Below are positions 13,913-20,707 of a stretch of DNA of 38,801 nt, piece by piece. Positions within the stretch are counted from its first letter, which is position 1. Each line of letters opens with the position of its first letter. The position numbers and the translations under genes are program-made. The notes beneath the pieces were generated by a model. The model saw only the letters and a program-made list of their open reading frames with translations. It did not search any database and had not been told where the DNA came from. The stretch is taken from IMG/VR virus record IMGVR_UViG_3300021420_000013, positions 1-38,801 of that record; one strand, given 5' to 3'. Origin of the DNA: a virus.

Positions 13913-14643
13913 GGTAGCTCCCAGTAAACATTACCGTCCATGTCCTCGTACAGTGCCGTAGAAGGGTCTCTACCCAGCGGGGCTGTGCTTGCTCCCCTGG
14001 CTGCGGAGGCGCAAGCCTGGAGCGGCCAGCTTTGGAGTTGCTCTATGCCAGCACATTCACCCATGTCCTCAGTGGAATTATTGACGGGATTTTTTAAATT
14101 CTCCCCGTCCCCTTTTTTGAAGAAGGGGACTATAGGGGAAGTAGTATTATCTTTTATTTTTTTCTTTCTTTTATTTCTTGGGGATCTCGGGACCATCTGC
14201 TGATAAACAGGGTACCTGGATGAACGGGGGTTTACTTGGCATTTGTCAAGCTCAAAAACACTGGTTTCTTGTCCAGATACACTGTTTGCGGGCATGTGGG
14301 TTTCTTCGGTGGGTTTTTCTTTATTTTCAATAGGTTGAGGTTCAGGGTATAAAACGGATTCCCATTTAACAATCAGTCCTTTTTTATTCTTAATAGCAAA
14401 TCTTTTTAACAATCCCAATTCTCTTAATTCTTTAAGACGATCGCGAATATAGTTCTTTCCTTTGCCAAAACGTCGCATTAACTCAGTTTCAGAAATTGTC
14501 CAAGATGGCGGTTTTGATGACAGGTAAACATAGAGACCTAATGTAAAGCCGTCTTTGATGAGTTCTAAGGTCTTGTTAAGATTGCGGGTATAAGCAGGTA
14601 CAATATGATGTAAATTATTTGATGCAATTTTAATAATAGCCAT
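13906..14643 (-). CDS. Winged-helix replication-type protein with disordered tail, 245 aa
   Basis: Residues 1-95 hold a winged helix (SWTISETELMRRFGKGKNYI, then RDRLKELRELGLLKRF) resembling phage replication initiators or helicase-loading adaptors. From residue about 100 the protein becomes low-complexity, with Pro, Ser, Arg and Lys runs. The end is GC-rich (WPLQACASAARGASTAPLGR) and unlike the AT-rich first half. An in-frame palindromic stretch encodes VPFFKKGDG near residue 172. I choose ATG 14643, because an ATG at 14670 falls inside a putative operator; neither has a strong ribosome binding site. It is coupled to the primase-helicase by a 7-nt overlap, which supports a replication role. 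Confidence 0.7.
   Translation of the reverse strand: MAIIKIASNNLHHIVPAYTRNLNKTLELIKDGFTLGLYVYLSSKPPSWTISETELMRRFGKGKNYIRDRLKELRELGLLKRFAIKNKKGLIVKWESVLYPEPQPIENKEKPTEETHMPANSVSGQETSVFELDKCQVNPRSSRYPVYQQMVPRSPRNKRKKKIKDNTTSPIVPFFKKGDGENLKNPVNNSTEDMGECAGIEQLQSWPLQACASAARGASTAPLGRDPSTALYEDMDGNVYWELPC
14107..14130. repeat. In-gene palindrome encoding FFKKG
   Basis: GTCCCCTT (14107-14114) is matched by AAGGGGAC (14123-14130) around TTTTGAAG. It lies within the disordered tail of the winged-helix protein. Short palindromes of this form that encode FFKKG-like peptides are known as dispersed repeats in several bacteria, so a small element may have been inserted in frame. Confidence 0.45.
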
Positions 14644-14664
14644 GTATAATACTACTCTGTATGG

Positions 14665-14698
14665 ACACATTACCTAACTAATCACCAAAATAATGTGT
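14665..14698. promoter_or_regulatory. Inverted octamer ACACATTA...TAATGTGT, operator candidate
   Basis: ACACATTA (14665-14672) is the exact complement in reverse of TAATGTGT (14691-14698). The same octamer TAATGTGT lies at 18067-18074 between the two promoters of the switch. The pair sits directly upstream of the winged-helix gene start at 14643. A shared repressor could control both places. Confidence 0.45.
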
Positions 14699-14761
14699 GC
14701 GGTTGTTGGAGCTTGAATGGCAACTTTGGTCGGGAGACATTCAGCCAGTTTCTTATAGTGG

Positions 14762-14785
14762 GCAGGGTACAGGATGCTACCCTGC
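14762..14785. terminator. Hairpin after the paralogue array
   Basis: GCAGGGTA (14762-14769) and TACCCTGC (14778-14785) form a perfect 8-bp stem with an 8-nt loop. It lies 26 nt downstream of the last gene of the seven-gene leftward array. No T-tract follows on the minus strand, so it may be a factor-dependent terminator or a processing site. The other bases of 14699-14810 show nothing else. Confidence 0.45.
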
Positions 14786-14810
14786 TACTAGATTTCAGAT
14801 TATGCCTTAA

Positions 14811-15158
14811 TCATTGCATCGTGTCACTTGTAAATTTATAATAAAAATCAAATAATTTTAGCGTATCATTACGATACTCAGATGTTATCTCAGTGCGATG
14901 ATCATCATGTGTTCGATGTAACACACCCATTAGCCCTAGATAATTCAATCCTTGATAAAAAGATGGACATTGGTCTTCGTCCTTACTCATGACAATGTCG
15001 GCACATTCTAAGAGTTCCATATAGAGCCCTTCTTCAAATTCAGTAATGTCCCGCATAAAATTCCCCATACACGTAGGACAAATCATCCCTTTAAAATAAT
15101 CATTAAGCGCTTTACAGAGACGCTCAATTGATGCTGGCCTAATCTCTAACATACTCAT
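14811..15158 (-). CDS. Array paralogue G, divergent last member, 115 aa
   Basis: This is the last gene of the leftward seven-gene array and starts in an ATGA overlap with gene F. It has the family length and helical layout, but the central segment is reduced to YQGLNYLGLMGVL (residues 68-80) without the N-x3-N motif. It adds a Cys pair (MICPTCMGN, residues 26-33) that could bind metal. I include it as a divergent member because of size, position and coupling. Sequence similarity to A-F is weak and needs a profile comparison. Function is unknown. Confidence 0.6.
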   Translation of the reverse strand: MSMLEIRPASIERLCKALNDYFKGMICPTCMGNFMRDITEFEEGLYMELLECADIVMSKDEDQCPSFYQGLNYLGLMGVLHRTHDDHRTEITSEYRNDTLKLFDFYYKFTSDTMQ

Positions 15159-15511
15159 TTTTCCTTTCGAGGTGGGTATTTTTGAAAATCATAAAACGCC
15201 ATTTTTGAATTTTTGAATATTGCTGTATGTAACCGGTCAAATAATTCAAGTTGTTCGATTTTATCGTCCCTATTGTTTACTGAAATACTGCCTAAAATAT
15301 TAACAACAACGTTGCCCATTACTGATGCGACGAGTTCTAACATATTTAGTTCATACAATGGATTGTCGGTAATGTCCTTTTCCCATTTTTCCTTTAAGTC
15401 GACGATTTCCGTAATAATGTCTCGCATGGTGGTACACGACCTGTCCATGATTTTACCGACTATTTGATGCTTCTCGCTGTCTTGGAAGTGTTCATTGCCT
15501 ATATTGATCAT
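15155..15511 (-). CDS. Array paralogue F, 118 aa
   Basis: The central hydrophobic helix (residues 56-76, LNMLELVASVMGNVVVNILGSI) carries the N-x3-N motif of the family as N67 and N71. An N-terminal charged helix (KIMDRSCTTMRDIITEIVDLKE) and a C-terminal basic tail (KYPPRKEK) flank it. Starts and stops are coupled to E and G by ATGA overlaps. No known family is recognised; the likely fold is a three-helix bundle. Confidence 0.7.
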   Translation of the reverse strand: MINIGNEHFQDSEKHQIVGKIMDRSCTTMRDIITEIVDLKEKWEKDITDNPLYELNMLELVASVMGNVVVNILGSISVNNRDDKIEQLELFDRLHTAIFKNSKMAFYDFQKYPPRKEK

Positions 15512-15840
15512 GAGTTGTTGTCCTTCTGTTTTATTGCCAAAATTCTAGGGATTTCTGTTGTGAAATGTTTTAAAAAGTGGTCTACTAGTTCTTTTTTAAG
15601 TGTATCTGGAGCAGTATTTTTTAAGCCTTTTTGTAATGTTGTATTTAATACTGAGGCAGTGATAGACGAGAATAGCATAATCTCTATATCGAGCACTTCT
15701 TCGAGCCCCATATCTTCTGTATCATTCCCATATTTAAGGCCATAAACAGTTACGATGCTGTTCATAATTTTATTAGAAATATCAAAAATTATTTGGCCAA
15801 TTTGTTCTATGGCTTTATCGCGATTGTTTTGATTAGTCAT
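15508..15840 (-). CDS. Array paralogue E, 110 aa
   Basis: This member has the shared layout: N-terminal helix IGQIIFDISNKIMNSIVTVY (residues 14-33), central hydrophobic helix EIMLFSSITASVLNTTLQKGL (53-73), and C-terminal helix LVDHFLKHFTTEIPRILAI. The family N-x3-N motif is degenerate here. The start overlaps D by 8 nt and the end overlaps F as ATGA. Function is unknown. Confidence 0.7.
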   Translation of the reverse strand: MTNQNNRDKAIEQIGQIIFDISNKIMNSIVTVYGLKYGNDTEDMGLEEVLDIEIMLFSSITASVLNTTLQKGLKNTAPDTLKKELVDHFLKHFTTEIPRILAIKQKDNNS

Positions 15841-16198
15841 TAGGCTTCCCCTCCTTTTTAGAATTGACTAATATTACATGATGGAATATTTCTTCTGATT
15901 TTTTATAGATGCGATCGTTTACGTATTTAAACATTTTTGTGTGTAAGCCTAAATCATATTGTTCCATAGACAGGAGCCCTTTCGCGAGAATATTTGCTAT
16001 TAAATTGCTAAAAACAGTAATTAAAACATCCGATATATCGAGCTTATTAATAAGACTGTCATCATATATTTCGGTAATGTTTGTAAGATGACCGAACGTC
16101 TTCATAGTATGGTTGATTAAGTTAGTCATGATGAGATCAAAATTTTTAACGCCTTCGTCTTCTTTCAATTTTGCATCATTGGTGTGATAGTTTGCCAT
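15833..16198 (-). CDS. Array paralogue D, 121 aa
   Basis: The central helix (residues 54-76, DISDVLITVFSNLIANILAKG) has N65 and N69 in the N-x3-N motif and is closest to that of gene C. An N-terminal helix (FDLIMTNLINHTMKTFGHL) and a C-terminal amphipathic helix (KMFKYVNDRIYKKSEEIFHH) complete the pattern. The start overlaps the stop of C in a TAATG junction, so re-initiation is likely. Function is unknown. Confidence 0.7.
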   Translation of the reverse strand: MANYHTNDAKLKEDEGVKNFDLIMTNLINHTMKTFGHLTNITEIYDDSLINKLDISDVLITVFSNLIANILAKGLLSMEQYDLGLHTKMFKYVNDRIYKKSEEIFHHVILVNSKKEGKPND

Positions 16199-16551
16199 TA
16201 GATCCTGTCCTTTTCTTTTTTATTTTCCATATATAATAAGTCATAGACCTGGCGGGACTTTTCGTTAATGTTCCTATGGAAAAATTCTAGGATTTTTTGT
16301 TGTTTCTCAATTGTGAACTCTTGAGGTGCGTTTATTATCTGAAAACTGACATTTGCCAATACATTTGCAAATAAGGACGTAAGCAAATCAGTCATTTGTA
16401 TATCGGCAATTTCGGGGTCTTCGGTTATTAATTGAAATATTTTAAAAAGTAAATTCCTAAAAATATCGATAGTGTTTCGCAGTAAATCTGTTATTTCTTG
16501 TTTAACTTTATTATCGGTATTATCAAGTCTGATAGAGTGTTCTTTATTCAT
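16198..16551 (-). CDS. Array paralogue C, 117 aa
   Basis: This member shares with D the segment TSLFANVLANVSFQII (central helix, N63 and N67). Both share the N-terminal helix (ITDLLRNTIDIFRNLLFKIF, residues 20-39) and the C-terminal helix followed by lysines. It starts 12 nt after gene B with AAAGGA upstream of the ATG. The hydrophobic core could be buried in a bundle or associate with a membrane; it is too short of continuous hydrophobicity for a clear transmembrane helix. Confidence 0.7.
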   Translation of the reverse strand: MNKEHSIRLDNTDNKVKQEITDLLRNTIDIFRNLLFKIFQLITEDPEIADIQMTDLLTSLFANVLANVSFQIINAPQEFTIEKQQKILEFFHRNINEKSRQVYDLLYMENKKEKDRI

Positions 16552-16563
16552 CGTAAATTTCCT

Positions 16564-16929
16564 TTAATTATATTGCCCATTAAACCTGCTCTTTACATAG
16601 TTAGAAAAGATATCATTAACCGTTTTATGGAACAGTCCCATTGTATCTTCATAAAAAACGGTCAAATCAGAAGGTTGCACCAACTGGTCAAAATCCACCA
16701 TCTTAAAAAAAAGATTAATGTATAAATTTGTCGTGACGGCGATAAACACATTGAACGTCCGTAGTTGCGCATCGTCTGTATCATAATTGGGAAAGTCCTT
16801 TTCAGTATGACTGGCAGCTTCCACTTTTTGCATCGTGTAATATGCCTCCTTTACGAGGACAGCAAGTGCTTCCTTAATGTCTTGAAACGATTCATTATCA
16901 TCGTTGAGGTCTTTTATTATGGTTTGCAT
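16564..16929 (-). CDS. Array paralogue B, 121 aa
   Basis: The central helix (residues 59-80, FNVFIAVTTNLYINLFFKMVDF) with N68 and N72 is nearly matched in gene A, including the following acidic DFD. The N-terminal helix is YYTMQKVEAASH-like, as in A (IYAMKQIKHLSD). A and B are thus the most recent duplicates of the array. The start overlaps the stop of A in a TAATG junction. Function is unknown. Confidence 0.75.
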   Translation of the reverse strand: MQTIIKDLNDDNESFQDIKEALAVLVKEAYYTMQKVEAASHTEKDFPNYDTDDAQLRTFNVFIAVTTNLYINLFFKMVDFDQLVQPSDLTVFYEDTMGLFHKTVNDIFSNYVKSRFNGQYN

Positions 16930-17282
16930 TAGGCGTTTTCCTTGTTTTTTATAAGGTGTTGTAATAGTTTTTGAGTTGACTCAGTATGATGTTGAAGTAC
17001 TTCATCAAAACATTCTGACAGCCATTTAAGTGAAGTATGTTCATCAAAATCTATCATTGTCATAAAAAGATTAACGAACAAATTGGTCATTATAAATGAA
17101 AATACACCGACTGTAGGAAGCGATTTGCCCTCATCATTTTGCAAATTAGGATCGCTATCGGACAAGTGTTTAATTTGCTTCATCGCATAAATTGAATCTT
17201 CAACAAGCGAAGCAATCACTTTATTACAACGTTTAACTGACGGTGGAAGTTCTCCATTATTAACAAATATCTTGTGTGTCAT
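16929..17282 (-). CDS. Array paralogue A, first member, 117 aa
   Basis: The protein shows the full pattern: N-terminal helix VIASLVEDSIYAMKQIKHL (residues 22-40), a polar loop, central hydrophobic helix VFSFIMTNLFVNLFMTMIDFD (60-80) with N67 and N71, and a C-terminal helix ending in lysines. AAAGGAG lies five bases before the ATG, so A may be the main entry point for ribosomes on this array. It follows the membrane-protein gene by 31 nt in the leftward operon of the switch. Function is unknown; superinfection control or anti-defence would fit the place but nothing in the sequence proves it. Confidence 0.75.
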   Translation of the reverse strand: MTHKIFVNNGELPPSVKRCNKVIASLVEDSIYAMKQIKHLSDSDPNLQNDEGKSLPTVGVFSFIMTNLFVNLFMTMIDFDEHTSLKWLSECFDEVLQHHTESTQKLLQHLIKNKENA

Positions 17283-17313
17283 AAATCTCCTTTAGTTAAA
17301 ATTGAAATTGTTA

Positions 17314-17514
17314 TTAAAACCCCACACTGGACAACAGCCCAAAGCCAAAGCCAATAAGCATGCCCTCATAAATAGAAAATTCAACATTAAAATGTTTCAT
17401 CAATGTAAAATAAACACTATAAAATCCAAGTAGTCTTAAAAATGCAGTACTAATACCACTCATTAATAAAAAATTGATGATTCTATATCGTCTGTTTTTT
17501 AGATATCGGTACAT
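17314..17514 (-). CDS. Two-helix membrane protein after the repressor, 66 aa
   Basis: The product begins with a basic segment (MYRYLKNRRYR) and then has two hydrophobic helices: residues about 12-36 (IINFLLMSGISTAFLRLLGF) and 48-66 (IYEGMLIGFGFGLLSSVGF), the second with Gly-x-Gly spacing. Its start overlaps the repressor gene by 16 nt, so it is cotranscribed. Small membrane proteins next to a phage repressor are often superinfection-exclusion factors, which is inference from context. A holin is the alternative. Confidence 0.6.
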   Translation of the reverse strand: MYRYLKNRRYRIINFLLMSGISTAFLRLLGFYSVYFTLMKHFNVEFSIYEGMLIGFGFGLLSSVGF

Positions 17515-17816
17515 TGGCTTTGCTCCTTATTAATTATTGTCCGTGTCTTATCGATTGCTTCTAATTGTTCTTTTTGTATCTTAATCAAATCTTCATTGGT
17601 CCTACCCAGCAAAAAATCGGTACTGACATCTAATGCGTCGGCCAATTTTACTAAATTGCCAAGGCATGGCTGTCTTGCTTCATTAATACTTTCAAAATGG
17701 GAAATAGTAGTTTTGTTCCTACCTATTTTGCAAGCTAATTGTGTTTGGGTCAGCCCTCGCATTACGCGGGCTGTCCTTAGCCTCTCTGCAAACCCTCTAT
17801 TATTCGGTCTCACCAT
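17499..17816 (-). CDS. XRE-family repressor, CI-like, 105 aa
   Basis: Residues 10-65 form a five-helix XRE domain: FAERLRTARVMRGLTQTQLA, then CKIGRNKTTISHFE (recognition helix around TTISHFES) and LVKLADALDVSTDFLLGR. The C-terminal 35 residues are helical and charged and could dimerise. There is no LexA-type autoproteolysis domain, so RecA-driven cleavage is not expected. The gene is in the same operon as, and 17 nt overlapping with, the Cro-like gene upstream, instead of divergent from it as in lambda. GGGAG lies before the ATG. Confidence 0.85.
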   Translation of the reverse strand: MVRPNNRGFAERLRTARVMRGLTQTQLACKIGRNKTTISHFESINEARQPCLGNLVKLADALDVSTDFLLGRTNEDLIKIQKEQLEAIDKTRTIINKEQSQCTDI

Positions 17817-18015
17817 GTTTACGTCTCCCTCTTGTTTCTTTTACTAAGTCCGCTTTTAACTTTCCCTTGGTCAATATTTCCAATTCACATTGCCGCCCAT
17901 AAGGGACTTCGTCATTGTCTTTCCATTGTGAGACTGCCTCACGCCCAATATTAAGCGCCCTTGCGATATTAGACATTTTGTAATCAAAATGCACCATTAC
18001 TTCACTAAACTTCAT
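17800..18015 (-). CDS. Cro-like DNA-binding protein, 71 aa
   Basis: The helix-turn-helix (KMSNIARALNIGREAVSQWK, residues 13-32) followed by VPYGRQCELEILTKGKLK is the pattern of P22/lambda-type Cro and YdaS-like proteins. The C-terminus is basic (KETRGRRKHGETE). AGAGG lies before the ATG, and the leftward switch promoter begins transcription about 27 nt upstream. It is the first gene of the leftward operon and precedes the XRE repressor, an unusual order for a Cro homologue. Confidence 0.75.
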   Translation of the reverse strand: MKFSEVMVHFDYKMSNIARALNIGREAVSQWKDNDEVPYGRQCELEILTKGKLKADLVKETRGRRKHGETE

Positions 18016-18041
18016 AAACTACCTCTTTTTGCAAAACTAAC

Positions 18042-18070
18042 TTGACAAATGATAGTTGACCTTACATAAT
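18042..18070 (+). promoter_or_regulatory. Rightward sigma70 promoter of the switch
   Basis: TTGACA (18042-18047) and CATAAT (18065-18070) are separated by 17 bases. The predicted start is near 18077, ahead of a short leader frame and the recombination genes. The whole element overlaps the leftward promoter 18049-18077, so two polymerases cannot bind at once. Confidence 0.8.
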
Positions 18071-18077
18071 GTGTCAA
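18049..18077 (-). promoter_or_regulatory. Leftward sigma70 promoter of the switch, interleaved with the rightward one
   Basis: Read on the minus strand, TTGACA (18077-18072) is followed after 17 bases by TATCAT (18054-18049). Each -35 box lies just outside the other promoter's -10 box, so the pair is nearly mirror-symmetric over 36 bp. The two TTGACA boxes form the arms of an inverted repeat, and a second TTGAC...GTCAA pair (18055-18059, 18073-18077) lies inside; these are likely operator half-sites. Confidence 0.8.
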
Positions 18078-18109
18078 TGCTTAATTACTTAAGCAGCACG
18101 GAGGGAATT

Positions 18110-18172
18110 ATGAAAAGTGGACTTTCATATTTTAATATACGACTAGATAATTGGAGATTTTATGTTGACTGA
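18110..18172 (+). CDS. Short leader peptide, 20 aa
   Basis: A 20-codon frame (MKSGLSYFNIRLDNWRFYVD) starts after GGAGGG, one of the strongest ribosome binding sites in the window. It ends inside the start of the exonuclease gene (11-nt overlap with ATG 18162). It may be a true microprotein or a coupling leader that feeds ribosomes to the exonuclease start. The short length limits confidence. Confidence 0.45.
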   Translation: MKSGLSYFNIRLDNWRFYVD

Positions 18173-19001
18173 TAAACAACTCAAAGACCGTCAATTAGGC
18201 ATTGGCGGCTCGGACATTCCTATTATTATGGGACTGTCTAACTACAAAACGCCTTATCAATTGTATCTCGAGAAAATAGGCGCGCTAGCGTCAAAAGACG
18301 AGATGTCAGAAGCGCAATACTGGGGGCACAAACAAGAGCCGATGCTTCGTGAAGAGTTTGCACTGAAGAACAGCGTTGCAGTAGAACTTCGCGATTCTGC
18401 GGTACATCCCGAACACAGCTTTTTACGCGGTAATCTTGATGGCTTTATTCCTGAATGGAACGCAGTACTTGAAATCAAGACGGCATCAGCTTTTATGGAA
18501 AGCCAATTAAGAGAAGACGACCCAGGGCCGTTGCTCTACCAATACTTATTACAGGTAGCACATTATTGCATTATCACCAATGCAGACTGTGCCTACATCG
18601 CAGTATTGATTGGGGGCAACCAGTACCGGCAATTCAAATATGAACGCAACACAGAACTCGAACAAGGGCTTATTGCGGCGGCAACTAAATTCTGGGACGG
18701 TGTTACCAAGAAGATACCACCTCAGCCTATCAACCAGTTTGATTTGCGGCTGATGTTCCCAAAACACAGCCCAGACAAGGTCATGGCGGCAGCCCCACCA
18801 GTACTGGAACAGTTAAGCAACCTAAGCGAAACACGGTTCCAAATCAAAAAGCTCAATGAGATTGAAGAGCAACATAAGTTTAATATCATGCAGTTCATGC
18901 AAGATGCGGAGTGCTTAGTCGATGCAACAGGTAACCCGATTGTTTCCTGGAAAGCAGACAAGCGTGGTAGTAGACGGTTTTTATTAAAAGGGGAGCGATA
19001 A
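18162..19001 (+). CDS. YqaJ-type (lambda exonuclease-like) recombination nuclease, 279 aa
   Basis: The enzyme is expected to resect double-stranded ends 5' to 3' for annealing by its partner. The N-terminal IGGSDIPIIMG (residues 14-24) and YWGHKQEPML (53-62) are family marks, and the PD-(D/E)xK core is seen as GNLDGF (D93) and VLEIKTA (E104, K106). GGAG lies five bases before the ATG. It leads the rightward recombination operon, with a TAATG junction to the next gene and an annealing-type protein and SSB beyond. Confidence 0.88.
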   Translation: MLTDKQLKDRQLGIGGSDIPIIMGLSNYKTPYQLYLEKIGALASKDEMSEAQYWGHKQEPMLREEFALKNSVAVELRDSAVHPEHSFLRGNLDGFIPEWNAVLEIKTASAFMESQLREDDPGPLLYQYLLQVAHYCIITNADCAYIAVLIGGNQYRQFKYERNTELEQGLIAAATKFWDGVTKKIPPQPINQFDLRLMFPKHSPDKVMAAAPPVLEQLSNLSETRFQIKKLNEIEEQHKFNIMQFMQDAECLVDATGNPIVSWKADKRGSRRFLLKGER

Positions 19002-19252
19002 TGAGCGTAGTGAAATTTCCAGGTAAAGGCCATCACCATGACGATGACATGTGCCCAACTTGCACTTGTAAATACCAGTACAGATTACAACAACATATTA
19101 AAACTAAAAAATGGGGATTTCAAATAGCAGAAAACCTCGGAGAGGAACTAGACATTATATATGGAATGGAACCATTCAATACTGAAGAAGAGGCCGAAGC
19201 CGCAGCTAAAGGTTTTCTTGAAGCATTACATTTTATAGAGGAACAACAATGA
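19001..19252 (+). CDS. Small His/Cys-motif protein in the recombination operon, 83 aa
   Basis: Near the N-terminus the sequence GHHHDDDMCPTCTCKYQY (residues 10-27) clusters three His and three Cys, so a metal is probably bound. The rest is a small alpha-beta domain rich in Glu (EEEAEAAAKGFLEALHFIEE). It starts in a TAATG junction with the exonuclease and ends in an ATGA overlap with the annealing-type protein. No family is recognised. An accessory to the exonuclease/annealing pair is a guess from position. Confidence 0.7.
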   Translation: MSVVKFPGKGHHHDDDMCPTCTCKYQYRLQQHIKTKKWGFQIAENLGEELDIIYGMEPFNTEEEAEAAAKGFLEALHFIEEQQ

Positions 19253-20205
19253 GTACAAATTTAAGAGACCTTGGTTTTGAAAGCAATAACGATAACGAGC
19301 CATCAATGCTCCAAGTCGCTGAGAACCGCGCAATGCACGAAGTACAAGCGGCCTATGTCATCGCTAAAAAATTCCCACGGGACGAGAAAAAAAGTTATTT
19401 AAATATTATTAAAGCTTGCAAAAGGCCATCGCTAGCAGAACAAGCGTTATATGCTTACAAAAGAGGAAGCGCCATTGTGGAAGGCGCTTCTATTCGACTT
19501 GCTGAAACTATAGCGCAATCATGGGGCAATATTGATTTCGGTATAAGGGAACTCTCACAGAACGATGGTATTTCAATCGCAGAAGCTTATGCAATCGATT
19601 TAGAAACCAATATGCGCGTCACTAAAGTATTTCACGTGCCTCATGTGCGATATACCAAGACCTATACGGCCAATTTGACTGATCCACGGGACATTTATGA
19701 ATTGGTGGCCAACAATGGTGCGAGAAGATTGCGGGCCTGTATCTTGGCCGTAATCCCAGGCGACATTATAGAAGCGGCAGTCGATGAATGTAAAAATACA
19801 TTAAAAACGAGTAATGTCAAAATCTCTACTCAAATGAAAACATTGACTCTGGCTTTTGAACAATTTGGAGTGACAAAAGCTAATCTTGAAAAAAGATTAG
19901 GGCACCCAATAGAACGGACTGTTCCAGAAGAAATAGCCACCTTAAGGGGCATTTACAAATCAATCAAAGACGGCATCGCCGACAAATCAGATTTTTTTGA
20001 TAGTGGCACACCTATTATAAAACTAACAGCAGCAACAAAAGAAGAAAAGCTCAACCAATTATTAGGCATGGGACAAGGACATCTCACTAATAAGGGACCA
20101 GCCAGCGACACTCTTGAAGTGATGGAACACACTAAAAATGATACTAGCGAACCAACCAGCAATGACGATGACATCAACCATGAACTCTTGGAGATAATAG
20201 AATGA
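19249..20205 (+). CDS. Putative single-strand annealing protein, 318 aa
   Basis: The segment EVQAAYVIAKKFPRDEKKSY (residues about 31-50), then CKRPSLAEQA and EGASIRLAETIAQSWGNIDF, and later PRDIYELVANNGARRLRACI, is a pattern I recall in a widespread phage family. Members lie next to YqaJ exonuclease and SSB genes and are taken as recombinases of the RecT/Redbeta type. Position between exonuclease and SSB supports an annealing role. The tail after residue 200 is variable and acidic at the end. The family has not been checked by search, so the name remains provisional. Confidence 0.65.
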   Translation: MSTNLRDLGFESNNDNEPSMLQVAENRAMHEVQAAYVIAKKFPRDEKKSYLNIIKACKRPSLAEQALYAYKRGSAIVEGASIRLAETIAQSWGNIDFGIRELSQNDGISIAEAYAIDLETNMRVTKVFHVPHVRYTKTYTANLTDPRDIYELVANNGARRLRACILAVIPGDIIEAAVDECKNTLKTSNVKISTQMKTLTLAFEQFGVTKANLEKRLGHPIERTVPEEIATLRGIYKSIKDGIADKSDFFDSGTPIIKLTAATKEEKLNQLLGMGQGHLTNKGPASDTLEVMEHTKNDTSEPTSNDDDINHELLEIIE

Positions 20206-20684
20206 TAAACACAGCAATACTACTAGGACGTGTAGGCAAAAAAGAAACGAAGCCATTAAAAAGCGGCACAGGGCAATATACATTGCTCTCCGTCGCTACG
20301 ACTAAATACATAAAGGACGCACAAGGCGGCGGTAAAGAGGAAACTACCTGGCACAATTGTACTTGTTTTGCGAAGATTTCAGATTATGCCGACAAATTCA
20401 TTAATGTGGGTGACGTGGTCTTTATCGAAGGTGACATCATGAACCGCAAAGTGCAGCAGCAAGACAGGGAAGTGTACCTGTACTCAGTACATATCAATAA
20501 GCTGAAATTAGTGCCTAATGCGAACAAGGATTATACCAAAAAGGCCGATTACCAAAACAACCGGCAGAATTATAGCCAGAGCAACCAGGGGAACTTTGGG
20601 GCGCAGGGGAGTTTCCCTAATTCGGCAAACCAGGGGGCACAACCATCAGGCAATAATTTTTATAACGATGATATTCCATTTTAG
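20202..20684 (+). CDS. ssb: Single-stranded DNA-binding protein, 160 aa
   Basis: The OB-fold covers residues 1-105, starting MINTAILLGRVGKKETKPLK, with the typical TTWHNCTCFAKISDYADKFI and VGDVVFIEGDI. The linker is rich in Asn, Gln and Gly, and the acidic tail ends DDIPF, the conserved tip that binds partner proteins. It overlaps the annealing-type gene as ATGA. It is the last gene of the rightward operon and faces the late VRR-NUC gene end-on. Confidence 0.95.
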   Translation: MINTAILLGRVGKKETKPLKSGTGQYTLLSVATTKYIKDAQGGGKEETTWHNCTCFAKISDYADKFINVGDVVFIEGDIMNRKVQQQDREVYLYSVHINKLKLVPNANKDYTKKADYQNNRQNYSQSNQGNFGAQGSFPNSANQGAQPSGNNFYNDDIPF

Positions 20685-20707
20685 CGTAGCCCATTGTATG
20701 ATTGGTC

